From Bacillus fungorum (GTDB lineage Bacteria > Bacillota > Bacilli > Bacillales > Bacillaceae_G): DNA of 64,000 nucleotides. Where the stretch lies: the NCBI RefSeq assembly GCF_002746455.1, contig NZ_NWUW01000006.1, forward strand, positions 62,001-126,000. The letters run 5' to 3'. Positions 1 through 7,414 of the stretch are shown here, piece by piece (position 1 is the first letter of the stretch; every line of letters starts with the position of its first letter). The position numbers and the translations under genes are program-made. The notes under the pieces are model-generated. The model was not told where the DNA came from and ran no database searches. It worked only from the letters and a program-made list of their open reading frames with translations.

Positions 1-142
1 TCATGAAAGTAAAAAAGATAGAAAAAGAAGAAAAAAATCTTCATCCGATTCAAGCTCATCAAGCGGATTTGGTGATTACAGTAGCAACGATTGTAGCAGT
101 TCAAGTGATGGTGGAGGAGATTGCGGAGGTGGTGGAGACTAA
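1..142 (+). CDS. C-terminal tail of a Ser/Gly/Cys-rich protein (5' truncated by window edge)
   Basis: An open frame enters from the left edge and stops at TAA 140-142. The visible 46 codons encode a basic Lys/Arg stretch followed by a serine run, then a low-complexity end with two isolated cysteines and a Gly-rich finish (GGGDCGGGGD). No domain can be recognised from this piece. Such Cys/Gly-rich ends occur on some small cereus-group proteins, but the family cannot be named here. The frame is continuous and AT-rich like its neighbours. It lies 44 bases ahead of the cupin gene, same strand, with no obvious terminator between, so read-through is possible. Confidence 0.55.
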   Translation, partial: HESKKDRKRRKKSSSDSSSSSGFGDYSSNDCSSSSDGGGDCGGGGD

Positions 143-186
143 GTTGATTTTTCAGAAGAACGACTAATGAAAGGATGAGACGAAAG

Positions 187-519
187 ATGGAAACTGTGAA
201 CTTAATAGAATTAACAAAGGACATTCAAGATCAACATAAAAACTTCGTCGTTTCAAATGTAAATAGTCATTGCTTACGAATCGCTGTATTTACTGGTGAA
301 TATGATTGGCACTATCATTCTAACTCGGATGAATTATTTATTGTGTTAGAGGGAGAATTACTTATTGATTTTGAAGATGGAGAAACGGCGGTTTTAAAGC
401 CAAATGATTCTATCTTAATTCCAGCATGCACGATCCATAGAACGAGAGCATTAAAGAGAACAGTAAATCTTTGTTTTGAAAATATAGAGGCTGATACGAT
501 TAAAGTGGAGCAATTATGA
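187..519 (+). CDS. Cupin-domain protein
   Basis: A 110-residue single-domain cupin. The first cupin motif is visible at about residues 36-53 (HYH, then DE, ending VLEG), and the second at about 72-85 (PND...IPA...H). These residues normally form the metal site in a small beta-barrel. The start at 187 is preferred over ATG 175 because AAGGATGAG (171-179) sits at proper Shine-Dalgarno distance from 187 and would overlap the earlier ATG. The stop overlaps the start of the following acetyltransferase gene (ATGA), so the two are translationally coupled. The substrate is unknown; a small-molecule sensing or isomerase role is possible but not shown. Confidence 0.8.
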   Translation: METVNLIELTKDIQDQHKNFVVSNVNSHCLRIAVFTGEYDWHYHSNSDELFIVLEGELLIDFEDGETAVLKPNDSILIPACTIHRTRALKRTVNLCFENIEADTIKVEQL

Positions 520-1304
520 AACAATTATCTGTAGCTGAGTATAGAAAAATCCTTCCGATTTTAGAAAGTCATACAAAAACGACGACGTTTGCTTATGCGG
601 TATGTGATCAAATGATAGATGGTGAAGTTTTTGCAAACGAGAAATTAACAGTAGGACTAATGCGTACAGCTAATGGTATTTATTATTTATTTGGTGATAC
701 GGATGATCAAAATTATAACGAAGATTTATTTTCGTTTATAAAAAAGGCTATTGAAAAAACAGAGAAGAGATTTACATTGTTCACTTCGAGTGAAGAGTGG
801 GAAATGATGATAGAAGAACGTTTTAGTAATGTACTTCGGAACATCCCGCGAATGAAATTTCAAAGCGTAACCTTTGAAGAGAGAAAACGAGATTGTAACA
901 AAAATACATATGAAGTGAAGCGTATTGATAGAAGAGATATAGAACGAAGCAGTGAATTTACAGAGGAGTACTACAAAGAATATTGGGGATCAATTGAAGC
1001 GTTTTTGAACGGTGGTTTTGGATTTTGTATAGAACAAGAGGGAATGATTGTAGCGGAATGTGTTTCAATATTTAGTGGGAATGGATTTGCAGAGATTGAT
1101 ATTGTGACGCATGAAGCGCATCAAGGGAAAGGATTAGCTCAAGCGCTTGCAACAAGGTTTATTGAACATTGCATGCAAAATGGTATTACACCGTGTTGGG
1201 ATTGTAATGTAGACAATATTTCTTCTCAAAAATTAGCTAACAAATTAAGTTTTCATAATCCATTAGAATATAGTTTATTTGTGCGTAAGAAAACGGGGGA
1301 ATAA
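516..1304 (+). CDS. GNAT-family N-acetyltransferase
   Basis: A 262-residue protein with a C-terminal GNAT fold. The acetyl-CoA pyrophosphate-binding signature QGKGLAQA lies at about residues 205-212, followed by the typical N...S..L..K.LSF end. The N-terminal half lacks a clear motif, and the overall length fits the larger Bacillus GNAT proteins (GNAT_acetyltran type) that carry an N-terminal extension. It overlaps the upstream cupin stop by four bases and is followed two bases later by the DUF6176 gene, so the three form one operon. The acceptor substrate cannot be predicted. No truncation is visible. Confidence 0.82.
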   Translation: MKQLSVAEYRKILPILESHTKTTTFAYAVCDQMIDGEVFANEKLTVGLMRTANGIYYLFGDTDDQNYNEDLFSFIKKAIEKTEKRFTLFTSSEEWEMMIEERFSNVLRNIPRMKFQSVTFEERKRDCNKNTYEVKRIDRRDIERSSEFTEEYYKEYWGSIEAFLNGGFGFCIEQEGMIVAECVSIFSGNGFAEIDIVTHEAHQGKGLAQALATRFIEHCMQNGITPCWDCNVDNISSQKLANKLSFHNPLEYSLFVRKKTGE

Positions 1305-1306
1305 AA

Positions 1307-1651
1307 ATGAATGTAGAATTAACGAGATTTAAAGTTAAGCCTGGTAAGAGTCATCGAGTAGATGAATGGATGCAGCTTCTTAATGACAATATGAAAGAAG
1401 TCCTTTTGACATTAAACGACGAAAAGATGTATGTTGAGACAATTTTCCGGGAAATAAGAGATGGAGAAGAGTACTTATATTGGTATTCTGTGCAAGGAGA
1501 AGGCGGGACTCTTGTCGAAAATTCTCATCATGAAATTGATAAAAAGCACTTGGAGTTTTGGTATGAATGTATTGATGAAGAAGCACCGTCTGTTGATATG
1601 AAAACAGAAGTTGTTATGATTCAAGATGTTGTGAAAGAAGCGATGAAATAA
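1307..1651 (+). CDS. DUF6176-like small protein
   Basis: A 114-residue soluble protein beginning MNVELTRFKVKPGK, a pattern I associate with DUF6176, a short ferredoxin-like domain of unknown function. No catalytic motif is recognised. The GGGGGA (1295-1300) ahead of ATG 1307 is the ribosome binding site. It is the third gene of the cupin-GNAT-DUF6176 cluster and is closed by the terminator at 1672-1699. The tight spacing suggests the three proteins act on a common metabolite or stress, but nothing in the sequence says which. Confidence 0.65.
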   Translation: MNVELTRFKVKPGKSHRVDEWMQLLNDNMKEVLLTLNDEKMYVETIFREIRDGEEYLYWYSVQGEGGTLVENSHHEIDKKHLEFWYECIDEEAPSVDMKTEVVMIQDVVKEAMK

Positions 1652-1671
1652 TAGAATAGTATTTTTGAGAG

Positions 1672-1699
1672 AAGCACATCAAAATGGATGTGCTTTTTA
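1672..1699 (+). terminator. Rho-independent terminator after DUF6176 gene
   Basis: A 9-bp perfect stem AAGCACATC/GATGTGCTT with a six-base loop, followed by a T run. It closes the cupin-GNAT-DUF6176 operon. Confidence 0.9.
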
Positions 1700-1774
1700 T
1701 TATTAAAATTTTTTTAAGAAAAGCTGTATACATTTTACGCTCTCAAACGTTGAGTATATAGAAAGGAGAGCTAG

Positions 1775-2284
1775 ATGAGCCATGATACATTTGAATCGTT
1801 ATTAATAGAGAAGTCAAAAGCAGTGTTTGGATACTTAATTAAGATTGGAGCAAATAGAAAAGAAGCGGAAGATATTGTGCAAGATACGTTGTATAAAGCT
1901 TTATTGCTTATGGAGGAAATACCGTTAGAGCATTTAACACCGTGGCTCTTTAGAGTTGCAATTAATCAGCACCGAGATTTACACCGGAAAGAAAAAAGAC
2001 TAAATCCCATTGCGATTGAATCTGTTGTTCTTATTGGCCAAAAATCATTAGATGAAGTGCTTTTAACAAGTGAACTACAAGGCGAGGTGCAAGAAATATT
2101 GGAGACGATGACGGAGGATTATCGTCATATTTTATTGTTGAAATATGAATATGAACTATCTTATAAGGAAATTGCCATTTTATTAAGTATGAAAGAAGAA
2201 ACAGTGAAAACAAGTTTGTACCGTGCAAGAAATCAATTTAAAAAATTGTATAGGAGGAGAAACGATGAGTCGGAAGGACTTTGA
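1775..2284 (+). CDS. ECF-type RNA polymerase sigma factor
   Basis: A 169-residue sigma-70 family protein of the extracytoplasmic-function class. Region 2 is seen at about residues 20-50 (AEDIVQDTLYKALL). Region 4 is at about 110-155 (LSYKEIAILLSMKEETVKTSLYRAR), a helix-turn-helix that recognises the -35 element. It would direct RNA polymerase to a small stress regulon. AGAAAGGAGAG sits just upstream of ATG 1775. Its 3' end overlaps the next gene by 20 bases, the normal arrangement for an ECF sigma factor and its anti-sigma partner. Which B. subtilis ECF factor it equates to cannot be decided here, and no clear autoregulated ECF promoter was recognised upstream. Confidence 0.9.
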   Translation: MSHDTFESLLIEKSKAVFGYLIKIGANRKEAEDIVQDTLYKALLLMEEIPLEHLTPWLFRVAINQHRDLHRKEKRLNPIAIESVVLIGQKSLDEVLLTSELQGEVQEILETMTEDYRHILLLKYEYELSYKEIAILLSMKEETVKTSLYRARNQFKKLYRRRNDESEGL

Positions 2285-3278
2285 TTTGAATATGGATGAT
2301 AAGCAGATGAAAGTTTTGATGAAGAGAGCGAAAAGGAAACAGTTTTGGAGAAACCTAGTTATTTCAGTAGTTGTGACATTAGTCTTGATTATAGGTAGTA
2401 TGAGTTTGTTAATTTATTTTAACGAGAAGAATAAGAGAGAAATGGATCAGAGAGCATATTTACGACATAGTGTTCAAGGGCCTAATATTATTTTTAATGG
2501 ACATACAAAACTAAGTATGGGAATAGCTAGCGGTACAATGATGTACAGTTCCTATAAAAATATTCAAGGACAACCAGTTAAATGGATTGATGAAATTTAT
2601 GAGTATTCGATCTTTGGTTATAGTCAAATAAATTATAATGGAAATACAGGTTTAGAAGAAGAGAATATAAATAAGCAATCAGAATTTGCAACAAAACAAG
2701 ATTATAATAGACAGACAATGCAAAGAGAAATGAGATTTTATTTACCTTTTGTAAAGTATTTAAACTATGTGAATGATTTAGAGAGGATTAGTGAATTGCA
2801 GAATAAAGTTGCAGAGATGGCACTATCTTTTGATAAGGCATATACAGCGGAGGAAGTAGTGAAAATGCTTCCTGAAGGAATACGACCTGTGTGGCTTTGG
2901 GTAGATACATACGATGAAACGAAGGCAGAGACATATACTGGACTAGCAGATCCTGAAACCGGAGCAGTTTTAAATGCAGAGGTATCGATGGATATTTTTG
3001 GTTTTAAGGGGAGTTATGCTGATAAGAAGGAAGATGAGTACGAGGATATTAAAGGAAACTCAGCGGGGTTTCTTGGATCTATGAAATCTTTAAGTGAAAA
3101 TAAAGGGGGATATCAAGAGTATTTTAGGACAAACTATGATGAAATAAAAAACAGTGAACCGGAAGACTTAAGAATATACGGTGTAGTCGTAACAGGCAAA
3201 ACAGAGGATTTACAAAGTTTACAAGGGTCACCGTATATTAAGGCTGCTGTAAGAGGTGTAACAGTTGAGAAATATTGA
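2265..3278 (+). CDS. Membrane-anchored anti-sigma factor (sigma regulator N- and C-terminal domains)
   Basis: A 337-residue protein with a short cytosolic N-terminus (about 1-28, the sigma-binding part), one transmembrane helix (about 29-51) and a large extracytoplasmic region ending in a domain like Sigma_reg_C. The start at 2265 is chosen because TAGGAGGAG (2251-2259) precedes it directly, whereas the longer frame has no ribosome binding site. It overlaps the ECF sigma gene, so synthesis of the pair is coupled. It should hold the sigma factor inactive at the membrane until an envelope signal arrives. The signal is unknown. Confidence 0.85.
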   Translation: MSRKDFDLNMDDKQMKVLMKRAKRKQFWRNLVISVVVTLVLIIGSMSLLIYFNEKNKREMDQRAYLRHSVQGPNIIFNGHTKLSMGIASGTMMYSSYKNIQGQPVKWIDEIYEYSIFGYSQINYNGNTGLEEENINKQSEFATKQDYNRQTMQREMRFYLPFVKYLNYVNDLERISELQNKVAEMALSFDKAYTAEEVVKMLPEGIRPVWLWVDTYDETKAETYTGLADPETGAVLNAEVSMDIFGFKGSYADKKEDEYEDIKGNSAGFLGSMKSLSENKGGYQEYFRTNYDEIKNSEPEDLRIYGVVVTGKTEDLQSLQGSPYIKAAVRGVTVEKY

Positions 3279-3341
3279 TTACAAGTGATTAATGTGAATA
3301 ATCAGAAAACTTATGTTATAATATGGGAAAAGGAGGTTCAT

Positions 3342-3548
3342 ATGAGGCAAATACATGGAGCAATTTATATTTACATAACAATGTTTTTCGTGGCGATATC
3401 CTATGGATTGGGGCACGTGTATTCGCATCCTATACTAACTTTTTTAAGCGGAGCATGTATGGCGTTTGCGCTTCTTGTCCACCTTTTCTCAGTTTGGATC
3501 GTGAAATTTCAATTAAATATTAGTGAAATAGAAGAAGGTACTTTCTAA
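3342..3548 (+). CDS. Small two-helix membrane protein
   Basis: A 68-residue hydrophobic protein with two predicted membrane helices (about 5-25 and 29-55) and an acidic C-terminus. The ATG at 3342 is chosen because AGGAGG (3331-3336) precedes it at good distance; the longer frame from 3285 has none. A TATAAT at 3317-3322 suggests its own promoter, although the -35 is weak. The terminator stem begins inside its last codons. No known family is recognised. Confidence 0.7.
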   Translation: MRQIHGAIYIYITMFFVAISYGLGHVYSHPILTFLSGACMAFALLVHLFSVWIVKFQLNISEIEEGTF

Positions 3549-3564
3549 GTGGCCTTCTTTTTTT
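3533..3564 (+). terminator. Terminator overlapping the end of the small membrane protein gene
   Basis: Stem AGAAGG/CCTTCT with a T7 tail. The left arm lies in the final codons of the upstream gene, and the T tail reaches the stop codon of the convergent DUF2785 gene. Confidence 0.7.
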
Positions 3565-4390
3565 AATAATATTTTGGAAGCTCTTGTAGCAATTTTTCAA
3601 TTTCACATTCGGTTTCTTTACATATAGAAAGTGTACGTAGTCTGAAAAATAAGCTGCGTAAGAAAGATTTTATATTTCCGTATAGAAACTCGTACGATTT
3701 AATATGTAATGTTTGTTTTTGAACGGGTAATTGAGCTACTAAATCCTGAAGGGCTAATATGAGTACTTCTTCCTTTAGACCATTTTGTAGCATTGAGATA
3801 ATCGGATAAACGATACGTTCATCTTCTTCATATTTGTAGTAAATAGAATGGACACAAACTTTGTTTAATAAAGTTTGTAATATCTCTTCGTAATATAAAG
3901 TTTCCAGTTTAGGACTATGAACAAGCGCCTCAAACGTATCGGAAGCATGAGCGATACTATGTGCCCAGCCGTGGTCTTGCACATATCCGCGGAAATCATG
4001 TTCATTGTTCATATATAGAATTAATTGATCTTTTACATTTGAAATATCAGTCTGTGATAAGAAATTATGATTTGTATCAGCATCAATAATGAGGGCAATT
4101 AATAATGTTGTAAATGCTCGGGTAAATACCGCATCTTCGTCATCCGAATGAATCTTATACAATAAATATTTTTCACCGATGCTTTCTAATAGTAGTTTCT
4201 GTAATTGCGTGTGTGAAATGTATTCCTTTTTGATGAGATGATAAAAAGTAGAGTAAATAAGTTTGTCTCTTAAATAGCTATCAGTATCCCCGATATGCTT
4301 AAGCATACTGAAACTTAAAGAATCGATATTGGGGACATCATTGATTACGTAATTATTATTACGAATTTCTTCTAAATGTTGTTGTAACAT
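3563..4390 (-). CDS. DUF2785 domain protein
   Basis: A 275-residue, mostly helical soluble protein. The central motif GWAHSIAHASD (about residues 141-151) and the overall length match DUF2785, a family of unknown function found in bacilli and other Firmicutes. No membrane segment or signal peptide is present. AGGAGG lies nine bases before its ATG on the minus strand. It is a single-gene unit between two plus-strand genes. The conserved histidines in GWAHSIAHA could bind a metal, but that is only an inference. Confidence 0.8.
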   Translation of the reverse strand: MLQQHLEEIRNNNYVINDVPNIDSLSFSMLKHIGDTDSYLRDKLIYSTFYHLIKKEYISHTQLQKLLLESIGEKYLLYKIHSDDEDAVFTRAFTTLLIALIIDADTNHNFLSQTDISNVKDQLILYMNNEHDFRGYVQDHGWAHSIAHASDTFEALVHSPKLETLYYEEILQTLLNKVCVHSIYYKYEEDERIVYPIISMLQNGLKEEVLILALQDLVAQLPVQKQTLHIKSYEFLYGNIKSFLRSLFFRLRTLSICKETECEIEKLLQELPKYY

Positions 4391-4483
4391 ATAAACCTCC
4401 TATTTTAGAAAATTCTGTATTTTAATAGTATAATAGAAGGAAGAAATAGACAATAAATAAGTGCATTTGAATGGAGGGGCATG

Positions 4484-4858
4484 ATGAAGAGAGCATTATT
4501 CTTTTTCATTAGTATTTTCTTTTTAGGAAGCTGCTCAATTTGGTATTTTACTTTTTCTAGCGAGAGCAAAAGTTGGACGGGACAATATAAAGGCCACATT
4601 AAGGATGACAGCGAAGATGGAGTGTTTACATTTCAGTATAAGGGCGGAGATGGGAATACAGAATTTAAGAATTTAGAAATTGCTATTAATGGAGTCTTTA
4701 GTGCAATGACAGAAACGTCAGAAGTTCATAAAGGAGCAAAGGTTGAAATGAAGTCTTCTTGTGTAAGTTGTGCACCTCTATCTAAAGATGAACCGATAGA
4801 AGTTGTGATTAAATGGGATGATAAGTATGAGGAGAAGATGGTTTTAAAGCGGAAATAG
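4484..4858 (+). CDS. Putative small lipoprotein
   Basis: About 124 residues with a basic start, a hydrophobic stretch and a lipobox-like FLGSC near residues 13-17, which suggests lipid attachment at the cysteine and an extracytoplasmic location. The mature part is polar and includes a Cys-Val-Ser-Cys pair (about residues 91-94). ATG 4484 is preferred over ATG 4481 for spacing from GGAGGGG (4472-4478). It stands alone and is followed by a strong terminator. Family not recognised. Confidence 0.72.
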   Translation: MKRALFFFISIFFLGSCSIWYFTFSSESKSWTGQYKGHIKDDSEDGVFTFQYKGGDGNTEFKNLEIAINGVFSAMTETSEVHKGAKVEMKSSCVSCAPLSKDEPIEVVIKWDDKYEEKMVLKRK

Positions 4859-4886
4859 AAAAAGGCAGCACTCCCGCTGCCTTTTT
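4859..4886 (+). terminator. Terminator after putative lipoprotein gene
   Basis: Stem AAAGGCAGC/GCTGCCTTT with a six-base loop and a T tail. The T tail runs directly into the left TTTAT boundary of the adjacent bcr1 repeat. Confidence 0.9.
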
Positions 4887-5040
4887 ATCCCGTTTTAACG
4901 GGCAGTAAGACCCCCACCTCAAAATTCAGCGGAAGCAAAGAAGTTAGGTGGGGGATCAACTGTCCGTAAAAGTCCGATTGATTCAACTAATAATCAGTGG
5001 GGGATGAACAAAACCCCCACTGATTAAAGTTTCACTTTAT
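4884..5040 (+). repeat. bcr1-type repeat, full-length copy, plus orientation
   Basis: A 157-bp element flanked by TTTAT at 4884-4888 and 5036-5040. It starts with a short stem (CCCG...CGGG), has a central stem (CCCCCACCT...AGGTGGGGG) and a terminal stem (AATCAGTGGGGG...CCCCCACTGATT), then AAAGTTTCACTTTAT. The copy at 57990-58143 matches it closely. The size and TTTAT ends fit bcr1, a MITE-like element described in the B. cereus group. The right TTTAT abuts the stop codon of the M24 peptidase gene. Confidence 0.9.
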
Positions 5041-6137
5041 TATTTCACAAATTGTAATTCTTTCGGGAATTTCGTTAAAATTTCTGATCCGTCTTTTGTG
5101 ATATAAATATCATCTTCAATACGAACGCCACCTACGTTTGGTACGTAAATACCTGGCTCGATTGTGAAGACCATACCTTCTTTTAATGGAGATTCGTTTC
5201 CAGCTTTTACATCTGGATATTCATGTACGCTAATTCCAAGTCCGTGACCAAGGCGGTGCGGGAAGAATTCGCCGTAGCCTGCATCTGCGATAACAGAACG
5301 AGCAGCGTTGTCGATTGCGCCAAGTGTAACACCTGGTTTACATGCTTCAACTGCTTGTAGTTGTCCAGCAAGTACAGTGTTGTAAATGCGAGTTTGTTCT
5401 TCAGAAATCCCGCCGAATGCTACTGTACGTGTAATATCAGAGCAATAACCTTCAATGATTACGCCTAAATCAAATAGTACGAAATCGCCGCGTTTCATTT
5501 TGTTTGCACCTGGAATACCGTGTGGAAGAGCAGAGTTTGCACCTGCTAATACCATCGTGTCAAATGACATTTTATGTATGCCTTTTGTTTTTAATTCGTG
5601 TTCAATAATTGCTAATACTTCTAGTTCGCTACGATCTTCTTTAATTGCGTTTACACCAACTTCAACAGCATAGTCTGCCATTTTAGCTGCTTCGCGTAAA
5701 ATAGAAAGTTCTTTTTCATCTTTAATTAAACGAAGTTCGCGAACTTTCTCCTCAGCTGATTTGAAAGCTGCATTTGGGAATAATTTTGTTAATTCTTCGT
5801 AGCGCTCTACGTTTAAATGTTCTTTTTCAATTGCAACTGCATTTGCATTGATGCCGCGGTCTTTAATTGCTTTTGCAATCATATCCCATGGTCTGTCAGT
5901 ATCAGTAAATCCGATAATTTCATGTGCCCAGCCAGCGTTACGTGCTTGGCCTTCTTCCATTTTAGGACAAATTAAAATAGGTTCTTTTTCTTGGAATACA
6001 AACATACCAAGAAGTCTTTCGTGTGGTTCACAGTGGAAGTTTGTCATGTAGAAGACGTTTGGTGTAGAAGTTAAGAACGCAGCTTCTACGTTTTTTTCTT
6101 TTAGCCATTGCATTAAATTTTCTAATCTAGCATTCAT
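5040..6137 (-). CDS. M24 family aminopeptidase/prolidase (Xaa-Pro peptidase)
   Basis: A 365-residue cytosolic peptidase of the creatinase/prolidase fold. The N-terminal creatinase-like domain covers about 1-130 and the pita-bread catalytic domain about 138-355. The five metal ligands can be read: D223, D234, H298, E327 and E341. The enzyme would remove N-terminal residues next to proline, or split Xaa-Pro dipeptides, with two Mn or Co ions. GGGGGTG precedes the ATG on the minus strand. It is similar to B. subtilis YkvY/YqhT-type proteins; which one is the ortholog is not certain. A bcr1 repeat begins at its stop codon. Confidence 0.88.
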   Translation of the reverse strand: MNARLENLMQWLKEKNVEAAFLTSTPNVFYMTNFHCEPHERLLGMFVFQEKEPILICPKMEEGQARNAGWAHEIIGFTDTDRPWDMIAKAIKDRGINANAVAIEKEHLNVERYEELTKLFPNAAFKSAEEKVRELRLIKDEKELSILREAAKMADYAVEVGVNAIKEDRSELEVLAIIEHELKTKGIHKMSFDTMVLAGANSALPHGIPGANKMKRGDFVLFDLGVIIEGYCSDITRTVAFGGISEEQTRIYNTVLAGQLQAVEACKPGVTLGAIDNAARSVIADAGYGEFFPHRLGHGLGISVHEYPDVKAGNESPLKEGMVFTIEPGIYVPNVGGVRIEDDIYITKDGSEILTKFPKELQFVK

Positions 6138-6284
6138 TGATTGGCACCCCCGAGATATTTAATTACAAATATAACTTTAACTCGGAAGAAAGCGTTATGA
6201 CAAGTAAATAGATGTTAGAAAAGACAGGGAATTAAGAAATCATGTAGAATAAAAAGTGAATGTGAATAGGGGAGGAATGTAATA

Positions 6285-6968
6285 ATGAAAGTATCTTATC
6301 ATGGGCATTCAGTTGTAAAGATTGAAACGAATGGAAAATTGATTTTAATTGACCCATTTTTAACGGGAAATCCGAAAACAGATTTAAAGGCTGAAGATGT
6401 AAAAGTAGATGCGATTCTTTTATCGCACGGACATGGTGATCATGTTGGAGATACAGTAGAGCTTGCGAAGAAAAATAATGCAGTTGTTGTAGCTCCATTT
6501 GAACTAGCGACATTTTTAAGTTGGCAAGGTGTAAATACACATCCGATGCATATTGGTGGTTCACATGAATTTGATTTCGGAAAAGTGAAATTTACACAAG
6601 CATTCCACGGTTCTAGTTATATTGATGAAGAAAATAAGACGATTACATATACAGGTATGCCAGCGGGTATTTTATTTACAGCAGAAGAGAAAACTGTGTA
6701 CCATGCAGGGGATACCGCTCTATTCTCTGATATGAAATTAATTGGGGAACTCAATAACATTGATGTAGCATTTTTACCAATTGGCGATAATTTCACAATG
6801 GGACCAGAAGATGCTGTTTTAGCTGCAAAATGGATTAGTGCGAAAACAGTTGTACCGATGCATTACAATACGTTCCCAGTAATCGAACAAGATCCATATC
6901 AATTTGTAGAAAAGCTACAAAATTGTACAGGGAAAGTATTAGAAGCTGGAGAAAGTATTACACTATAG
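6285..6968 (+). CDS. ytkL: UPF0173 metal-dependent hydrolase YtkL
   Basis: A 227-residue metallo-beta-lactamase-fold hydrolase. The HGHGDHVGD signature at about residues 48-56 supplies the zinc ligands, with further ligands likely at HAGD (about 141-144) and the histidine in VPMHYN (about 193). It is a soluble enzyme of unknown substrate. GGGGAGGAATG upstream is a strong ribosome binding site. Its position next to ytoI is as in other bacilli, which supports the ytkL name. A strong terminator follows. Confidence 0.92.
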   Translation: MKVSYHGHSVVKIETNGKLILIDPFLTGNPKTDLKAEDVKVDAILLSHGHGDHVGDTVELAKKNNAVVVAPFELATFLSWQGVNTHPMHIGGSHEFDFGKVKFTQAFHGSSYIDEENKTITYTGMPAGILFTAEEKTVYHAGDTALFSDMKLIGELNNIDVAFLPIGDNFTMGPEDAVLAAKWISAKTVVPMHYNTFPVIEQDPYQFVEKLQNCTGKVLEAGESITL

Positions 6969-6973
6969 AAAAG

Positions 6974-7010
6974 AAACCCTTCATTTGAAAAGAAAAGTGA
7001 AGGGTTTTTT
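6974..7010 (+). terminator. Terminator after ytkL
   Basis: Stem AAACCCTTCA/TGAAGGGTTT followed by T6. It also lies at the end of the convergent small gene 7009-7170. Confidence 0.9.
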
Positions 7011-7170
7011 ACATGTGTAGGACAGCTTTTAAAGGTTGTACTTGTTTTGATGATTCTTTTCTTTTTGGAAGTGGCTGTTCAGGTGTTTCATTTAATTCTA
7101 TTGCAACTTTTTTCCCGTCTACGAAAGCTAAAAATACAGCACCTACAACTTCTAATAATTTTTTCATCAT
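7009..7170 (-). CDS. Small hypothetical protein (53 aa)
   Basis: A short minus-strand frame starting at ATG 7170 with AAAGGAGC at good spacing. The product has a hydrophobic N-terminus (about 3-18) and a charged, proline-rich C-terminal half. It is not a recognised family. Support comes from the strong ribosome binding site, the divergent arrangement with ytoI and the shared intergenic region carrying an inverted repeat. Compact small genes of this type are common in bacilli. Confidence 0.55.
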   Translation of the reverse strand: MMKKLLEVVGAVFLAFVDGKKVAIELNETPEQPLPKRKESSKQVQPLKAVLHM

Positions 7171-7247
7171 GTATCCGCTCCTTTGTTTCATTTCTTGTCT
7201 TCATTGTATATGGAAGCAGCTGGACAAACTATCGAACAAGATGACAA

Positions 7248-7271
7248 TACCATTACATTGTTGTAATGGTA
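7248..7271. promoter_or_regulatory. Perfect inverted repeat between 7009-7170 and ytoI
   Basis: TACCATTACA (7248-7257), four-base spacer TTGT, then TGTAATGGTA (7262-7271). A third TGTAATG-like half-site follows a few bases later. It resembles an operator for a dimeric regulator. YtoI has an N-terminal winged helix and is divergently transcribed from here, so autoregulation is a reasonable inference. Confidence 0.5.
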
Positions 7272-7414
7272 GCAGTGGTGTAATGTAAGGCGTATTTTGT
7301 TATAAAAAAAATAGTACAGATATACAAAGAGAGAGTGTAACAGTTTTGAAAATATAGTATACTGAAAATACAACACATGAAGAATTTAGGGAAAAGAAAG
7401 TATGGTGAAACCAT

